Below the pieces are notes generated by a model. The model saw nothing but the letters and a program-made list of their open reading frames with translations. It had not been told where the DNA came from and made no database searches. Shown piece by piece: positions 19,432 to 31,276 of a DNA stretch of 64,000 bases (positions within the stretch are counted from its first letter, which is position 1; each line of letters begins with the position of its first letter). The translations under genes and the position numbers were made by a program. The DNA comes from Mikania micrantha (Eukaryota > Streptophyta > Magnoliopsida > Asterales > Asteraceae). The stretch covers positions 48,873,484 through 48,937,483 of the forward strand of contig CM018697.1 of NCBI GenBank assembly GCA_009363875.1, written 5' to 3'.

Positions 19432-20725
19432 GTGAAAGTACACATACCGTATGGATTGCCAGACGATCTGGTGCTAGTTGCCACAACTTCCTCTGATCAG
19501 CCTGATGCTAATTCATCTAATGCTAAGGTATCTCCTGCTATTTTAGAGAAACTCTGTTCTGAAGCTTGTATTGAAGCATTTGCTAAAATGAAGAAAGCCA
19601 ATGTTTTGTTACAACTACAAAATCAGGAACTTGAACAACAATTAGCAAATAAAAATCTAGAAGCAGAAAAAGTAATAAAAGATAAAAATGGTCAGATCTA
19701 TTCTAAACATTGAAAAATTCAACTTACAAGCATTGTTTGAACTGCAACAAGAAAAATATTCAGCTTGTAAAGATGATGTGGCTGACACAAAAGTAAGCTG
19801 TGAAAAGTGGGTTGAATTCTGCAAATGGTTTAGACTGCTTCTCAGTAAGCAAGTTCACATCAAGACAAAATTCGGAATTGGGCATAATCATACTATCCCA
19901 CCAACTGATTATACACCAATTGACAATAAAGTGGAAGAAAAGGTCTCTGAACCTGTCTCTCCCACATTTCTTCTAGGTTTGATTCCTGAAATAATGAACT
20001 CATCACCAAGGGTGTATCAATCAAGGTCACTTCAGAAGTTTGTGTATCCCACTAACACAAACCCAAAAGTATCTGAAGAAACACACTTGGATAATGTTCA
20101 AACAAAGAACACTTCTGAACAAAAATAGACCGTTCCTTTAATGAACTGTACTCCAAGTTTGAAGACACAAAAATAAAGGAAACTACTGTTGAATCAAAGG
20201 ATCCTCTCAATAAAGGAAAAAGTCCTATGATCGACATCAAGTTTCCTCCTTCTCATCCTCATCCTCCCTATCCAATAATGAAGGCAACTAAACCTTTCAT
20301 TCCAAACTACTCTTCTTTATCTTCTGCTCACCAAATGTTTCAAGTACAATCATTCAACCAAAGAGTGCATGAAAAAAATTCCTCTCGAAAAAAATAAGAG
20401 ATAAGTTGAAAGCTGAGAAAGCCTCTTCATCTAAAGGGACACCCCGTAACAAGGTGAAAAAGGCTAAAGTAAGTAAACAAAGTGCTGAAAACACAATAAA
20501 GCCTACTCATCATCCATCATTTCTCTCACCTCCACCTTTGGCTTCAATCACCAGACCTTCAATTCTTGGCACACCTCCTACCTACCCTCCAATGGTGAAT
20601 CCTGTTCATTTTCCATTAGTTGCTGTGAATTCACCCTCTGTGGACTCACAGATCAACATTCTGCATCAAAATCAGCAACAACTGATTCAGATTATGCAGA
20701 AACTGATGAATAATGTTTAGAAATA
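19432..20725 (+). pseudogene. C2 gag remnant with coiled coil
   Basis: Two adjoining frames (19432-19713 and 19688-20128) contain Gln/Glu/Lys-rich heptad stretches typical of the long SIRE-type gag (LQNQELEQQLANKNLEAEK). Further broken frames (20130-20725) are Pro/Ser-rich. No zinc knuckle was recognised. At least three frame breaks and stops are present. Confidence 0.65.
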
Positions 20726-20799
20726 ATTGAACTCTCAAAATGCTCTTCTCTTTTCCAAAATACATAATGACCCATATCTAACGTGTTGCTTTTGATCCT

Positions 20800-22460
20800 A
20801 TATGCAGAGAGCGTCTTCAAACCAGAATCATTTATGGTATGTGGACAATGGAGGCTCTAGGCATATGACTGGTTGCAGATCTATTCTTAATAATTTTACT
20901 CCAAAGAATGGAGGATTTGTCTCCTTTGGAAATAATGCAATGGGTTGGATAGTTGGGTCTGGTTTTGTCCTTAGTGGAAAATTGCACTTTAAAGATGTTA
21001 GTCTAGTTGAGAACCTCAAGTTTAATCTCTTGTGTGTGTCTGAACTAGCAGACAAAAATTATAGCTCATTTTTCTCCAAAAACAGTTGCAAAATTCTTTC
21101 TCCAGAAATAAACTCAAAAATAAAGGTCTTAATAGACCAACACACTCGTCTAACAACTAAGAGAAGTGGAAATTTCTATGTTGTTGACATGACAACGGAC
21201 TCTCAATCCTCAATTCCCACATGTCTCATAGCTAAAGGGTCATCTTCTGAAATTGCCCTCCGGCACAGAAGATTCAGTCACCTAAATCACCAATCTCTTC
21301 ATAAGCTTTCTACATTTTCATTTGTAAGAGGATTACCTTCTAAATAATTTCATTTTGAAGATCAATGTGAATCTTGCGTGAAAGGAAAGCAACATAAATC
21401 TTCACGTTAATCTATTGAGGAATCTAAAATAACTGAATGTCTCCATATCCTTCATATGGATCTTTTTGATCTTGTGATGGTAGCCAGTTTAGCTAAAAAG
21501 GTTTACCGTCTAGTTGTTGTAGATGACTACTCAAGATTTTGCTAGACCTTCTTTCTGTACAGCAAAGATGAGACTTCTGATAAAATTAAAGCCCTTATCA
21601 CTCAAACTGAAAGACAATTTGGTCTTCCTGCCAAGATAATAAGGAGTGATAATGGTACTGAAATCAAGAATCATGTTCTTGATGAATTCTATACTTCTAA
21701 AGGAACCCTTAGACAATGTAGTGTTCCTAGAACTCCTGCTCAAAATGGAGTTGTTGAAAGGAAAAATAGGACACTTATTGAGGCTGCAAGAACAATGCTT
21801 GCAGACTCAGGATTACCTTTGTCTTTTTGGGCTGAGGTAGTGAACACTGTTTGTTATGTCTTAAACAGAGTTCATTATAAAAACTCTCATCACCTTTTTC
21901 AGGGTGTTTGGATGTCCATGTTTCATCCTAAACACAGACGAATCCCTGTCCAAATTTGCTGCAAAATTGGAATCTGGATACTTTGTGGGATATTCTCAAG
22001 CCTCTAAAGCCTACCGAGCTTTCAATCTTAGAACTAAGATTGTTGAAGAATCCATTGATATCAAATTCAATGAATCTGCATCTACCTATTCCTTTTTCTT
22101 AACACCTGAAGACTTGTTTGATCTTGAAAACTTTACATACAGTCCTCCTACTCCATCTTTGTCTCCTTTTTTAGAATCCCGTCAAACTTCAGAGTATCTA
22201 TCATCTTTTGAGGAATGTTCAGTATCACAGTTTTTCTCTTCTATTACTTCCTATCCAATAAATACTCAAAACGACAATGAACGTGTGCGAACTTCCACAT
22301 CTCCAATCATTGAAAATGCTCCAATAAACACTTCTGAACAAGCACCTATTCCCATATGTGAAAACTCACCATGTCCAGCTGAAATTCCTCTTCTTCTGAT
22401 GCTTCCTATGCTAATAATTGTTTGGACATTATTCCTTTCAATAGGAATCATCCTTTAGAA
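20800..22460 (+). pseudogene. C2 protease-integrase region
   Basis: A protease-like block (LWYVDNGGSRHMTG, 20827-20868) has Asn in place of the Ser of Asp-Ser-Gly, so the active site is damaged. A pre-integrase domain follows and a stop lies at 21345-21347. The integrase core continues over several stops and shifts: DDYSRF near 21520, RSDNGTEI near 21643, and QNGVVERKNRTL near 21740 with the catalytic Glu. The frame 21904-22458 holds the integrase end and the Ser/Pro linker before RT. Confidence 0.82.
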
Positions 22461-24044
22461 CAAATTCTAGGTGACTTGAATAAAGGTGTTCAAATCTCAA
22501 ACTTTTGTCTTCATGCTGCCTTCATATCCCAAACTGAGCGTTCAAGGTATCAGGAGGTTCTCAAGGATAATAATTTGGTGGAAGCTATGTAGGATGAACT
22601 GCTTTAGTTTAAAAGACAATTTTTGGACTCTCTGTCCTTTACCGAAAGGAAAATACCCAATTGGAACAAGATGGGTATTTAGGAATTAAACTGATGATAG
22701 GGGCATTGTAGTAAAAAATAAAGCCAGATTGTTAATTCGAGGTTACTGCTAAGAGGAAGGCATTGATTATGATGAAACTTTTGCCCTTGTAGCCAGACTT
22801 GAAGCTATAAGACTCTATCTCGCATTTTCTATATCCCATAACATAAAAGTTTTCCAAATGGATATAAAGAGTGCATTCTTGTATGGAACTATTAAGGAAG
22901 AAGTCTATGTCTGTCAACCACTAGGATTTGATGATGTTTGTCATCCTGACTAGGTGTACACACTAGATAAAGCTTTATATGGTTTAAAACAAGCACCAAG
23001 AGCCTGGTATGACACTCTTTCTCAATTTATTCTTTCAAATAAATTGTCTAGAGGAACCATTGATAAGGCATTGTTTGTTAAACAGGCAGATAAGGAACTT
23101 TTGCTGGTTCAAATTTATGTTGATGATGTCATCTTTGGATCAACAAATCCTTCCTTATGTGTACAATTTTCAAAATTAATGTTCTCAAAGTTTTAAATGA
23201 GTGCCTTAAGTGAACTAAAAACATTTTAGGACTTCAAATCAAACGAACCCCCAATGGTATTTTCATTCATCAGTCCAAATATATAAAAGATCTTTTGAAT
23301 AAATTTGAATTGACAGATCACCCCTGTGGCAACTGCTCTTGGAATAACACCACATGAAGATGGTGAGCTTGTAGATCAAACTCTCTATAGATGTATGATT
23401 GTATCTTTGATGTATCTTACTGCATCAAGGCTAGACATCATGTATTCCACATGTGTCTGTGCTAGATACCAATCTGCCCCAAACAATCACATTTATCATT
23501 TGTGAAGAGGATATTCAGATACCTAAAAGGTACTCCTGTACTTGATATTTGGTATAATGCTAATCAATCTTGTAAGCTTGTTGCCTTTTCAGATAGTGAT
23601 TATGCAGGATGCTCTCTCACAAGGAAATCAACCTCTGGAGGATGCCAGTTCTTCGCAAACTACTTAGTCTCATGGAAAAGCAAGAAACAGACATCCGTGT
23701 CCAATTCAACTGCTTAGGCTGAATACATTGCAGCAACACACTGCACTGCACAAGTGTGGTGGCTTCAATACCAATTAGTGGACTTTGGAATAACTCAACT
23801 AAAAACTCCTCTTCTAATAGAAAATGAAGCTGCTAAAAACATAATAAAAAATCATCTCTATCATTCTTAAAGAAAACATAGAAATAAGACATCACTTCAT
23901 ACGAGACTGTTTCGAAAAATGACTAATTGTCCCAGAACATGTATCTACAAGTGACCAAGTAGCTGACATATTTACCAAGCCTTTAGACTCTTCTACTTTC
24001 TCAATATTTGTTTCAAAATTGGGAATGATAAGTATGAGCTAATT
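22461..24044 (+). pseudogene. C2 reverse transcriptase-RNase H region
   Basis: RVT_2 blocks are readable in order: YDETFALVARLEAIR (22768 on), FQMDIKSAFLYG (22852 on), LYGLKQAPRAWYD (22975 on) and the catalytic YVDDVIFGS (23116 on). RNase H has SDSDYAG (23592 on) and a stop in the SNSTA-EYIA block (23716-23718). The copia C-terminus, ending in GMISM, is at about 24027-24041. At least eight stops or shifts occur, so no enzyme can be made. Confidence 0.85.
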
Positions 24045-24766
24045 TTTTAATAAATACAGTTGAGAATATTATTCTTAAACCTCAAACTTTACATAAAAGG
24101 ATAATTCTTTAATTATCCTAACAACGGACAAAGGGATAACCACTGATAAAATAACCTTGGTTCGTTTTTCAGTGGTTGTGCCTAACCATGGATAGACTTT
24201 AGTGGATATACAGTTTATGTAAACCACTGTTTCTATCCTTCCGTGGTTGTATCATATCCTTTGTTACATACTGCTTTCATTCTTATGTAGTTATACCACA
24301 TCTGTGGTTATGCTCTCTCAGTAATTAATTAGTGGTTAACATCTTCACACCGTGGTTATTATTTTTGATAATTATGCCATGATTTGGCTCTCACTAATTA
24401 CTCTGAGGAATTGACACTCCACAAATAATGGATTTGATCCACATTAATTGTTTTACGGCTAAAATATCTCATTGTTTTTTACCATTTTAGCCCTTTGACT
24501 TCGTTGACCACAAATTACTTTCCTCTTATTTATATCTGTCGTTCCCAAAATCAGTGGTTATCACCTTCCACACTTACCCTAATTTTTCTGTAACTCCATG
24601 TTCATCCTTGTTTTCATGAAGTTGATCTTCTTCAAACTCACAATGCTGCTTCTGGTTAAGGACAGCTGCTTGTCAGGCATGTTGTCTGGCTCGATGCATT
24701 TACACTGATCCGGTCAGAGCTTGATGCTCATGATGATCGCGTGTAACAGCATCGGACCAGGCTTCA
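24045..24766 (+). other. C2 spacer between pol and ORF3, left half
   Basis: Non-coding, with many copies of the word GTGGTTAT and its variants between 24120 and 24360. It ends with CTTCA (24762-24766), the left target duplication of solo LTR D. The right half of the spacer starts at 29888. Confidence 0.7.
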
Positions 24767-25221
24767 TGTCACACCCCGAGCCGGCAGGTTGGATTGACTT
24801 CCCCGTCGGGCAGATGGTTCCCGGGGCATGATATCGTGAGTGATAATCGTGAGGATCAGATTGTTTACATAGCATCAATGTTAAGAATAACTAAAGCACA
24901 ATGACATTAAACTAGAATTTACAAAGTGAAATTACAATTGTTAACGTTTGATAATTTAACCAAGTAAATCTACAAATGAATCATAAGTGTACTATCTTGT
25001 AACCGTACAAGATATCAAAAGTGATTCACAGTAGTCAACAAAATATGTGCTTCCCGAAAACTACTAGGTCCTCTAACTGACATCCTAGCATGCATTCCTG
25101 AAACCTTAGCTTAACCCTGTCCATCACCTGAGAAAGCATGAAAGAAAACAAAGTCAACACAATAGTTGGTGAGTTCATATAATTTAGTTGTTGAAAAATA
25201 GCTTTTGCAAATCCCTTTTTA

Positions 25222-25860
25222 GATAACAACCTTAACCTCATTAACATCACATGTATCATCCAACTCGGTATGCTTATGTATAGGGCATACGAAAGGGTCG
25301 AGCCTACAACCCACCCAGACGCCATCCCACCACATACCAAGTCACATAGGACATTGTTGTTAATGATAATTAAGCATTTTATCTACCTTTCAATTCCATT
25401 TCAAAAGAATAGCCTTATTACAAATCTTTTAGGTAACAACCTCAACGTCATTAACATCACCTGTATCATCCAACTCGGTATGCTTATGCATAGGGCATAC
25501 GAAAGGGTCGAGCCTACAACCCGCCCAGACGCCATCCCACCTCATACTAAGTCACATAGGACATTGTTGTTAATGATAATTAAGTGTCTTACCTATCATA
25601 CAGTTTCATTCCCATTCTAGCCTCGAACATTTCGTTTAGAAGTCTAAAAACATGTGTACATTAACATTTACCCATCTCTTCGGTAACGACCTTAACCTCA
25701 TTAACACCACCTGTATCATCCAACTCGGTATGCTTATGTATAGGGCATACGAAAGGGTCGAGCCTACAACTCGCCCAGACGCCATCCCACCACTTACTAA
25801 GCCACATAGGACATTGGTGTTAATGATAATTAAGAATCTTACCTACCACCCATTTCTATT
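25222..25860. repeat. Three tandem units of about 210-250 bp in LTR D
   Basis: Units start near 25222, 25432 and 25682 and share a core of about 150 bp containing GGTATGCTTATGTATAGGGC and GAGCCTACAAC. Short ORFs across the units repeat the same peptide (YRAYERVEPTT) and are by-products. The core also occurs, reversed, in LTR F (about 38895-38965 and 39070-39150) and in D and D'. Confidence 0.88.
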
Positions 25861-28494
25861 TTAAAATTTGATTTCCACAATTTGAAATACCTCTGATTTC
25901 CTGAGTTCACCATGCTTACATGATTACCCAAAACGCTTAATATTAAATGTTTAATTAAACTAATAACTAAGTATTTAAATACAACTAAGACATGATGATT
26001 GGGCCTTATTTGACTCAATCAATTAGACTTAGTTGTTGGTGGTTGTCCAAGTTGTACCCTCTCACACGTGGCCCATATCAGGCATGACCCACAAGGAGTC
26101 TACCTGTATGTGTCGGGACTTTAATGATGCCCATATCAGCTTGACCCATTGGTCTACTGTACATGCCGGGACTTTAAGGATATCCTTTGATTTCTTGATC
26201 GTCTGTGATTCTCTTGATTTTCGTTTAATAGTTTACGTTATTGCCCATATAGCTTGACTACAAGAGTCTACTATTTATGCCGGGACTTTCCGTGTGTTAC
26301 ACGTGGTCTTGATTTCTATACAACTGACATCCACCTTAATTAAAGCAATTAATGATTTCATTAGATTTTATTGATTTCATTATTTCAATGATTCACACAC
26401 GGTTATGATTCCCATGATTCACTTGATTCTCTTGATTTCTGATCTTTAGAATTCCATGATTTCACAATGATTATAGATTATTGATTAGGATCCTTAGATT
26501 TACTGATCCACATACTGGATTAGATTCCATTGCATTTGATCTTTAACTTTAGTTCTTTTGATTCCACTTTGAATTTAGAATCTTGAATTTGAGCTTGATG
26601 GACTAAGGGTTTGTTTATAGTTTTAGAATTAAGGTATTACTCAAAAGAGTAATTAATTAACTTGTTAGTTATTCTGTATAGCAATTACCTAGACAGGAGT
26701 CCAGGAGTATAAACAAGCATATATAATAAGCAATTAATAAGTAAAAGCATTTACGTAAAACAATTTAAATAAAACAGTTTACGCATGCTTCTCAGGCCCG
26801 CGTTTGAAAACAAAAATGTTCAGAAAAGGGGCAATGAACTCACCTGTGTTGTAGCTCTTACGTTTCAACCAAGAAAATAATGCGCGCTCGTTTGTTGTAA
26901 ATTAAGTATCTTCAGCACCTGTGTTGATTTATTACGATTCGAATACTATAAGTATTTATAGTTAAAATATATAGGGTTTAGGTCTCGGTGTGCGACTATG
27001 TGTCCTATATACTTGCTAATGTGTTACTAAGATTTTCTTTAATTATTCTATGTTACATACCCTCTATGAATCCCTTATCCGTTATTTAATAACAACTTAC
27101 TTTTAAATTTTACGAAAATCGGGCAGAGTTTCCTTTGTTTTTAGTCCAAATCCAGACAATTTATATTGTCTATTTTACAACCAAATCCGAATCAATTATA
27201 ATAAAACTAACTTTCATAACTATATAAACTTTAAACAAAACCAATGACATTTATAAAATATAACAATTAGCTATTAATTAAAGTCATTCTATTTTATTAA
27301 AAACAAAAGTTATTCTTATGAAAAATACAAGTTAAACGTGTTAGAACTTGAGTTAAACAAATTTAGATCAATTCCAAGTCCTTTGATAGTTCTTTGTTTC
27401 CCAACTTGATTCTTGTTCTTTCTTGAGATTGACTATCAACTAATTTATTCATTTGAACACTTCATTGATGGTCAATCTTGATGAAAAACTTTAAGTATTG
27501 GATGTTGGCATCCTAATGTCAATATCCCATACTTAGTCATTTCTCTTGAATTCCCATAGTTCTCATCTCGTTCTTTAATTCTTTGAAATCTCATGGCTAC
27601 TTATCATGCCATTAACTCGATGCGAATTACTAAGTAAACTTAATTTATTAGTTTAGAAGTTCACAAGTTAATATCGATGGCCTTAGCATTTGGTTAGCAC
27701 TTAGTTAACCACTTATACCCTTGTTGATATTAACATCATATCCCATGGTTTTTCTTAATAAAACCCAAGTGTTTTAATCCCGCTTGATTGTTAAAACATA
27801 TGTTATGGGTTAAAAGAGTTTAGAAAGTCTTGGTGTTAGTAAAATCTTAATATCCATGGTTTCAAAAAAATCGGTTAACACTCAATCACCTAACTTAAAA
27901 AAAGGTAACAAGAACCTAAACCACCATAGATGAATGTTCATATAGTTATTTTTGTTTGAAATTATGCATAAACACATACCACATAGCTAGTAGCTTGCAA
28001 AACATGTCAAAACCTAAGATTTCTTAAACTGACCCAAAATCTGGAAATCGGGAAGTAGGTTGTCCCGACTTCAACAGGTCATAACTTGATCCTAGGAACT
28101 CCAAATCGAGCAAACTAAAGCTTCCTGATCAAGATCGGGATGTTAGCTTTCTATCCATTATTTATAAGCTTTCTAATTCGTCCAAATAAGGCTCCAAACA
28201 GCTGTTATAAAATCAGTACTCCATTCAGTACCTTCTGACTTAGGACACTGTTTTGACCCATTTAAAGTCCGAACCAATAAAACTTGTCTTAGTGAAAGTT
28301 GTTCCTAACATATTGAATTAGTAGGCTGGAAAGTTTCGTGAGTTAACGTGAACGTTTTCTATGTTAAAAACACAAAAGAACTGGCTGGGCAGAATCTACC
28401 AAGTTACCCAGCCCCTAGCACAGCCACTTCATGTCTTTGAAATTGCTGTGCACAGCCCCAAATCAATCCCCAACCCTTCCAGTATTTAACCCCT

Positions 28495-28860
28495 AATGTT
28501 TCTTGAGTTCCTAGGCAAAATTGGTGCAAATACTAAGGCTTTAGAGGGTCCAAAACCTGCTGGGAACAGGGCTGTTCGTCGGAACAGCACAGCAACACAA
28601 ACAGCCCCATTTGAACACGATTCTTGCCATTATTCAGCTTCAATTCGATTCCCAACTGACCCAAACATCAATCTCACATGTCCCTTAGGTTCCTAAGTCG
28701 ATTTGGTGCAAGTACTAGGGGTTTTAGAGGTCGAAAACTAGCTGGAAACTCAGCTACAAAGAGGAAAACGCACCTGCATAGGGACTTTCACGAAATCAGC
28801 TCCTTTGAGCTCAATTTTGGTCCGTTTTTGATGATTCGAAGTTTGGTTTCTTCCTCTTAA
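28495..28860. repeat. Two diverged tandem units of about 180 bp in LTR D
   Basis: 28495-28675 and 28676-28860 share aligned blocks such as GAGTTCCTAGGCAAAATTGG against AGGTTCCTAAGTCGATTTGG and the TTTGGTGCAA region. They lie in the transcribed leader part of the LTR, downstream of the TATA element in the minus direction. Confidence 0.7.
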
Positions 28861-29208
28861 CACGATCTACAAGTTTCTATAGTCGTTTTAGTGTTTATCC
28901 TATTGATTTGAACTGAATAAAACGGGTTTTGATGCTTACCTCTCGTGAATAGTAGAAAACCCTCAAAAACCGTAGCTTCTCTCTAAAAATGCGACCACAT
29001 CAGCTCATTTCAGCTCCGATCTGCTATACTTCTGTGTTCTCCTCGTTCTCACGGTCGTTTTGACTACTAGAACGTCGAATTTGATGGAGAAATGAGAGAG
29101 ATATGAAGGTTTGAAGTGGAGGTGGTATGGGGTGACGGGAAAACGAAAATCTTGGGGAAAAAGGAGATGGAGGCTGCAATTGTGAAGGAAAATGGGTGGG
29201 TTTTAGGG

Positions 29209-29217
29209 TTTAAATAG
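29209..29217 (-). promoter_or_regulatory. Predicted TATA element of LTR D
   Basis: On the minus strand CTATTTAAA follows the GAACACACCCGAA block that precedes the TATA elements of inner D (44919) and outer D' (42237). Confidence 0.65.
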
Positions 29218-29887
29218 TCGGGTATATTCGGGTGTGTTCGGTCTCGCTCGGTTTCGCGTAAACGCGTCGGTCTCGGTTTCTCTCGTAACGAAACATGACG
29301 ATCTCTTAAAATAAAGTTTTCTAAATTATTTTAGGTGGTAATTCCTAATAAATTAACTAAATATCTTTCCATTTATTTTAAAATTTCGAAAACGTTTATT
29401 TTACAGTTTAAATCGAATCATTGTGTCGTCGTGCGTATTCGTTCGAATCGTCACACGTACGAACACGACGATAACTATACGTTCCAATATGGTTTTCTAA
29501 TTATCGGACATCATTCAGAACGTTAAACTTTCAGATATATTCGTACAGATCGTCACCTATACGAATAATCCGTCGATTTAGCATTCACATAACGACATCC
29601 GTTGTTGTCTTGTTCTGTAAAGCCTCACATACGTTTATACATAATAATTCCTAACAAATAATCACATGATGGTTCTGTATCACCAGGTACTTGTCTGACT
29701 GATGAACCATGTTTCTGAGTTTCGCTTCTCTGAAATGATTCTGAATTTGTTCTTTGATAACACGTAATGATAATGATACATGATATGAATGTGACATACT
29801 ATGAAATACGTATAGTTTGTACCTGATTACTATTCATGTTACTGTTGAGATCACTGTTCCGGTGACGTTTCCGGCACTGATGTTACA

Positions 29888-30164
29888 CTTCATTCTTTAC
29901 AAAACAATGTCTGTACTTCAAGATCTGCATAGTAGTACTTTTTGTTGTTTTTTTCTCTCTCTTATGTTTACAGGTTTGTATGTTGAGTAAAACCATAAAA
30001 TAAACTTTTACCTTTTGTTATAAGTATTAGCAGTTTCCAAAGAAAACACACACACTTGCAACGGTTATTTTTCTCCATCATTTTCTATTGGCACTTATAG
30101 CAAAGTTCGTAACTGTGTTCTTCGTTATAAAAACTGCTCTTCCACTTCGATTTCCTCTACATCC
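29888..30164 (+). other. C2 spacer, right half, up to the ORF3 start
   Basis: Begins with CTTCA, the right target duplication of LTR D. It has no coding signal. A TTATAAAAAC at 30125-30134 lies 40 bp before the ORF3 ATG and could be a TATA-like element, but this is weak. Confidence 0.55.
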
Positions 30165-31276
30165 ATGGCGAACGAATCTCTGAAACTCAAGCCTGTGCAC
30201 AACCTAGTTGCATACCTCACCAAGTCCTATGAGTACCCCCATTATGATGAGGTAATCGACACTCTTATAAACTCTTTGTTTCATACCGCTCTTACCCTGA
30301 ACCCTCATGTCTCTGTTTCTGCCCTTAACCAGTTTTTGGCAAATTCTGCTTTGGTGTCTAAGGGCAACGTTGTTTAAAGCATAACCTCAGAGGTTGCTAG
30401 TCAACAAGTTTCCATCACCTCTTCTAGGCTAAGTCTTGCCCTAAATCTGGGAGACACTGATGCACCTGCAACTGTCTCTCTTAAGTTCCTTCATGCCGCA
30501 TACATTAAGTGTAATTATCAGGGAGACCTTAAGAAAAAAAACATTGTACAAAGCTTATCTCTATCCTAAGTACAAGTTTTTGTGTCACACTATTCTGCAG
30601 TGTCTCTCTCAAAAGACCACAAGTTGGGGAGAAATACCTTATGACATGCAATATGTCATGTATGCCATTCTTTCCAATAAGAAAGTCAATTTGTCCCAAA
30701 TTCTTCGACCACTTGGTCATCACCAAAAGTCCCCCAAGTTTCTGTTGTATCCTAGATTTGTGATGGCCTGCTTATTTGCTGAAATAAACATTGTTTGTCA
30801 TATACCACTCTATCTAGTGTCAAGGCCATTGACAAACAGACATTTTCAAGGCTAAATATTGATGCAAAGGTACTGGATGACACTGAGGACACAACCGTCC
30901 CAGGTGAGCCCACATCCACCTCCTCTTCCACATCTGTTAAGGTACCATCCAAAAGAAAGCCACTAACCAAAGCCCCTCACCCTAAATAGTTCAAAAATTC
31001 TGTTCAGGCAGAAAAGATCCTTGAACAAGTCCTTGTCCTTACTGGACAAGAATATCCATTTGTCCCATCCTCACAGGTGGATCTTGAATCTCATACCTAA
31101 CTATTTTCTCATCAATCCTCTCAATATGATGATGTTATAACCCAAAGGGATCCCCCACAAACAGCTGAAGTATCACTTGATACTCAGATGGCAGTCCCCT
31201 CTCCTAGGGACTCTCCTGCTTCTTCAACCTAACAAACCACTGAATCTATTACCCAGATTCTACAAGAGATTGATTC
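30165..31276 (+). pseudogene. C2 ORF3, N-terminal part (post-pol protein of unknown function)
   Basis: Starts at the ATG at 30165 with the pattern HNLVAYLTKS, then a stretch ending in ALTLNPHVSVSALNQFLANSA. From memory, this pattern occurs in many predicted Asteraceae proteins located next to copia pol. There is a stop at 30375-30377 and a frame change at the A-run 30531-30540. The frame then reads YKFLCHTILQCLSQKTTSWGE and KFLLYPRFVMACL (to about 30780), shifts again, and becomes Ser/Pro/Thr-rich. It is not a known enzyme. In SIRE elements this position is called env-like, but I see no signal peptide or membrane segment. Broken at 31277 by the Tekay remnant. Confidence 0.72.

Larger units (their letters stand above)
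24767..29887 (-). repeat. Solo LTR D of a Tekay-type gypsy element, minus strand, 5.1 kb
   Basis: On the plus strand it begins TGTCACACCCCGAGCCGG and ends CACTGATGTTACA. These are the reverse of the D-family LTR end (GGTGTGACA) and start (TGTAACATC) seen at 51375 and 44268. Perfect CTTCA duplications flank it (24762-24766; 29888-29892). There is no primer site, gag or pol. It is about 1.1 kb longer than the inner D copy (4.0 kb without LTR E), partly through two internal tandem arrays. A donor-like GTAAGC (28934-28939, minus), CAG/GTGAGTTC (26836-26846, minus) and a TTTCTCAG acceptor-like site (about 25128-25135, minus) are present. Confidence 0.9.

Noticed and set aside
25270..25864. Conserved small proteins with a repeated YRAYERVEPTT motif
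   Set aside because: The similarity comes from tandem DNA repeats inside a solo LTR; there is no start context or codon bias, and the frames do not recur openly in other copies.
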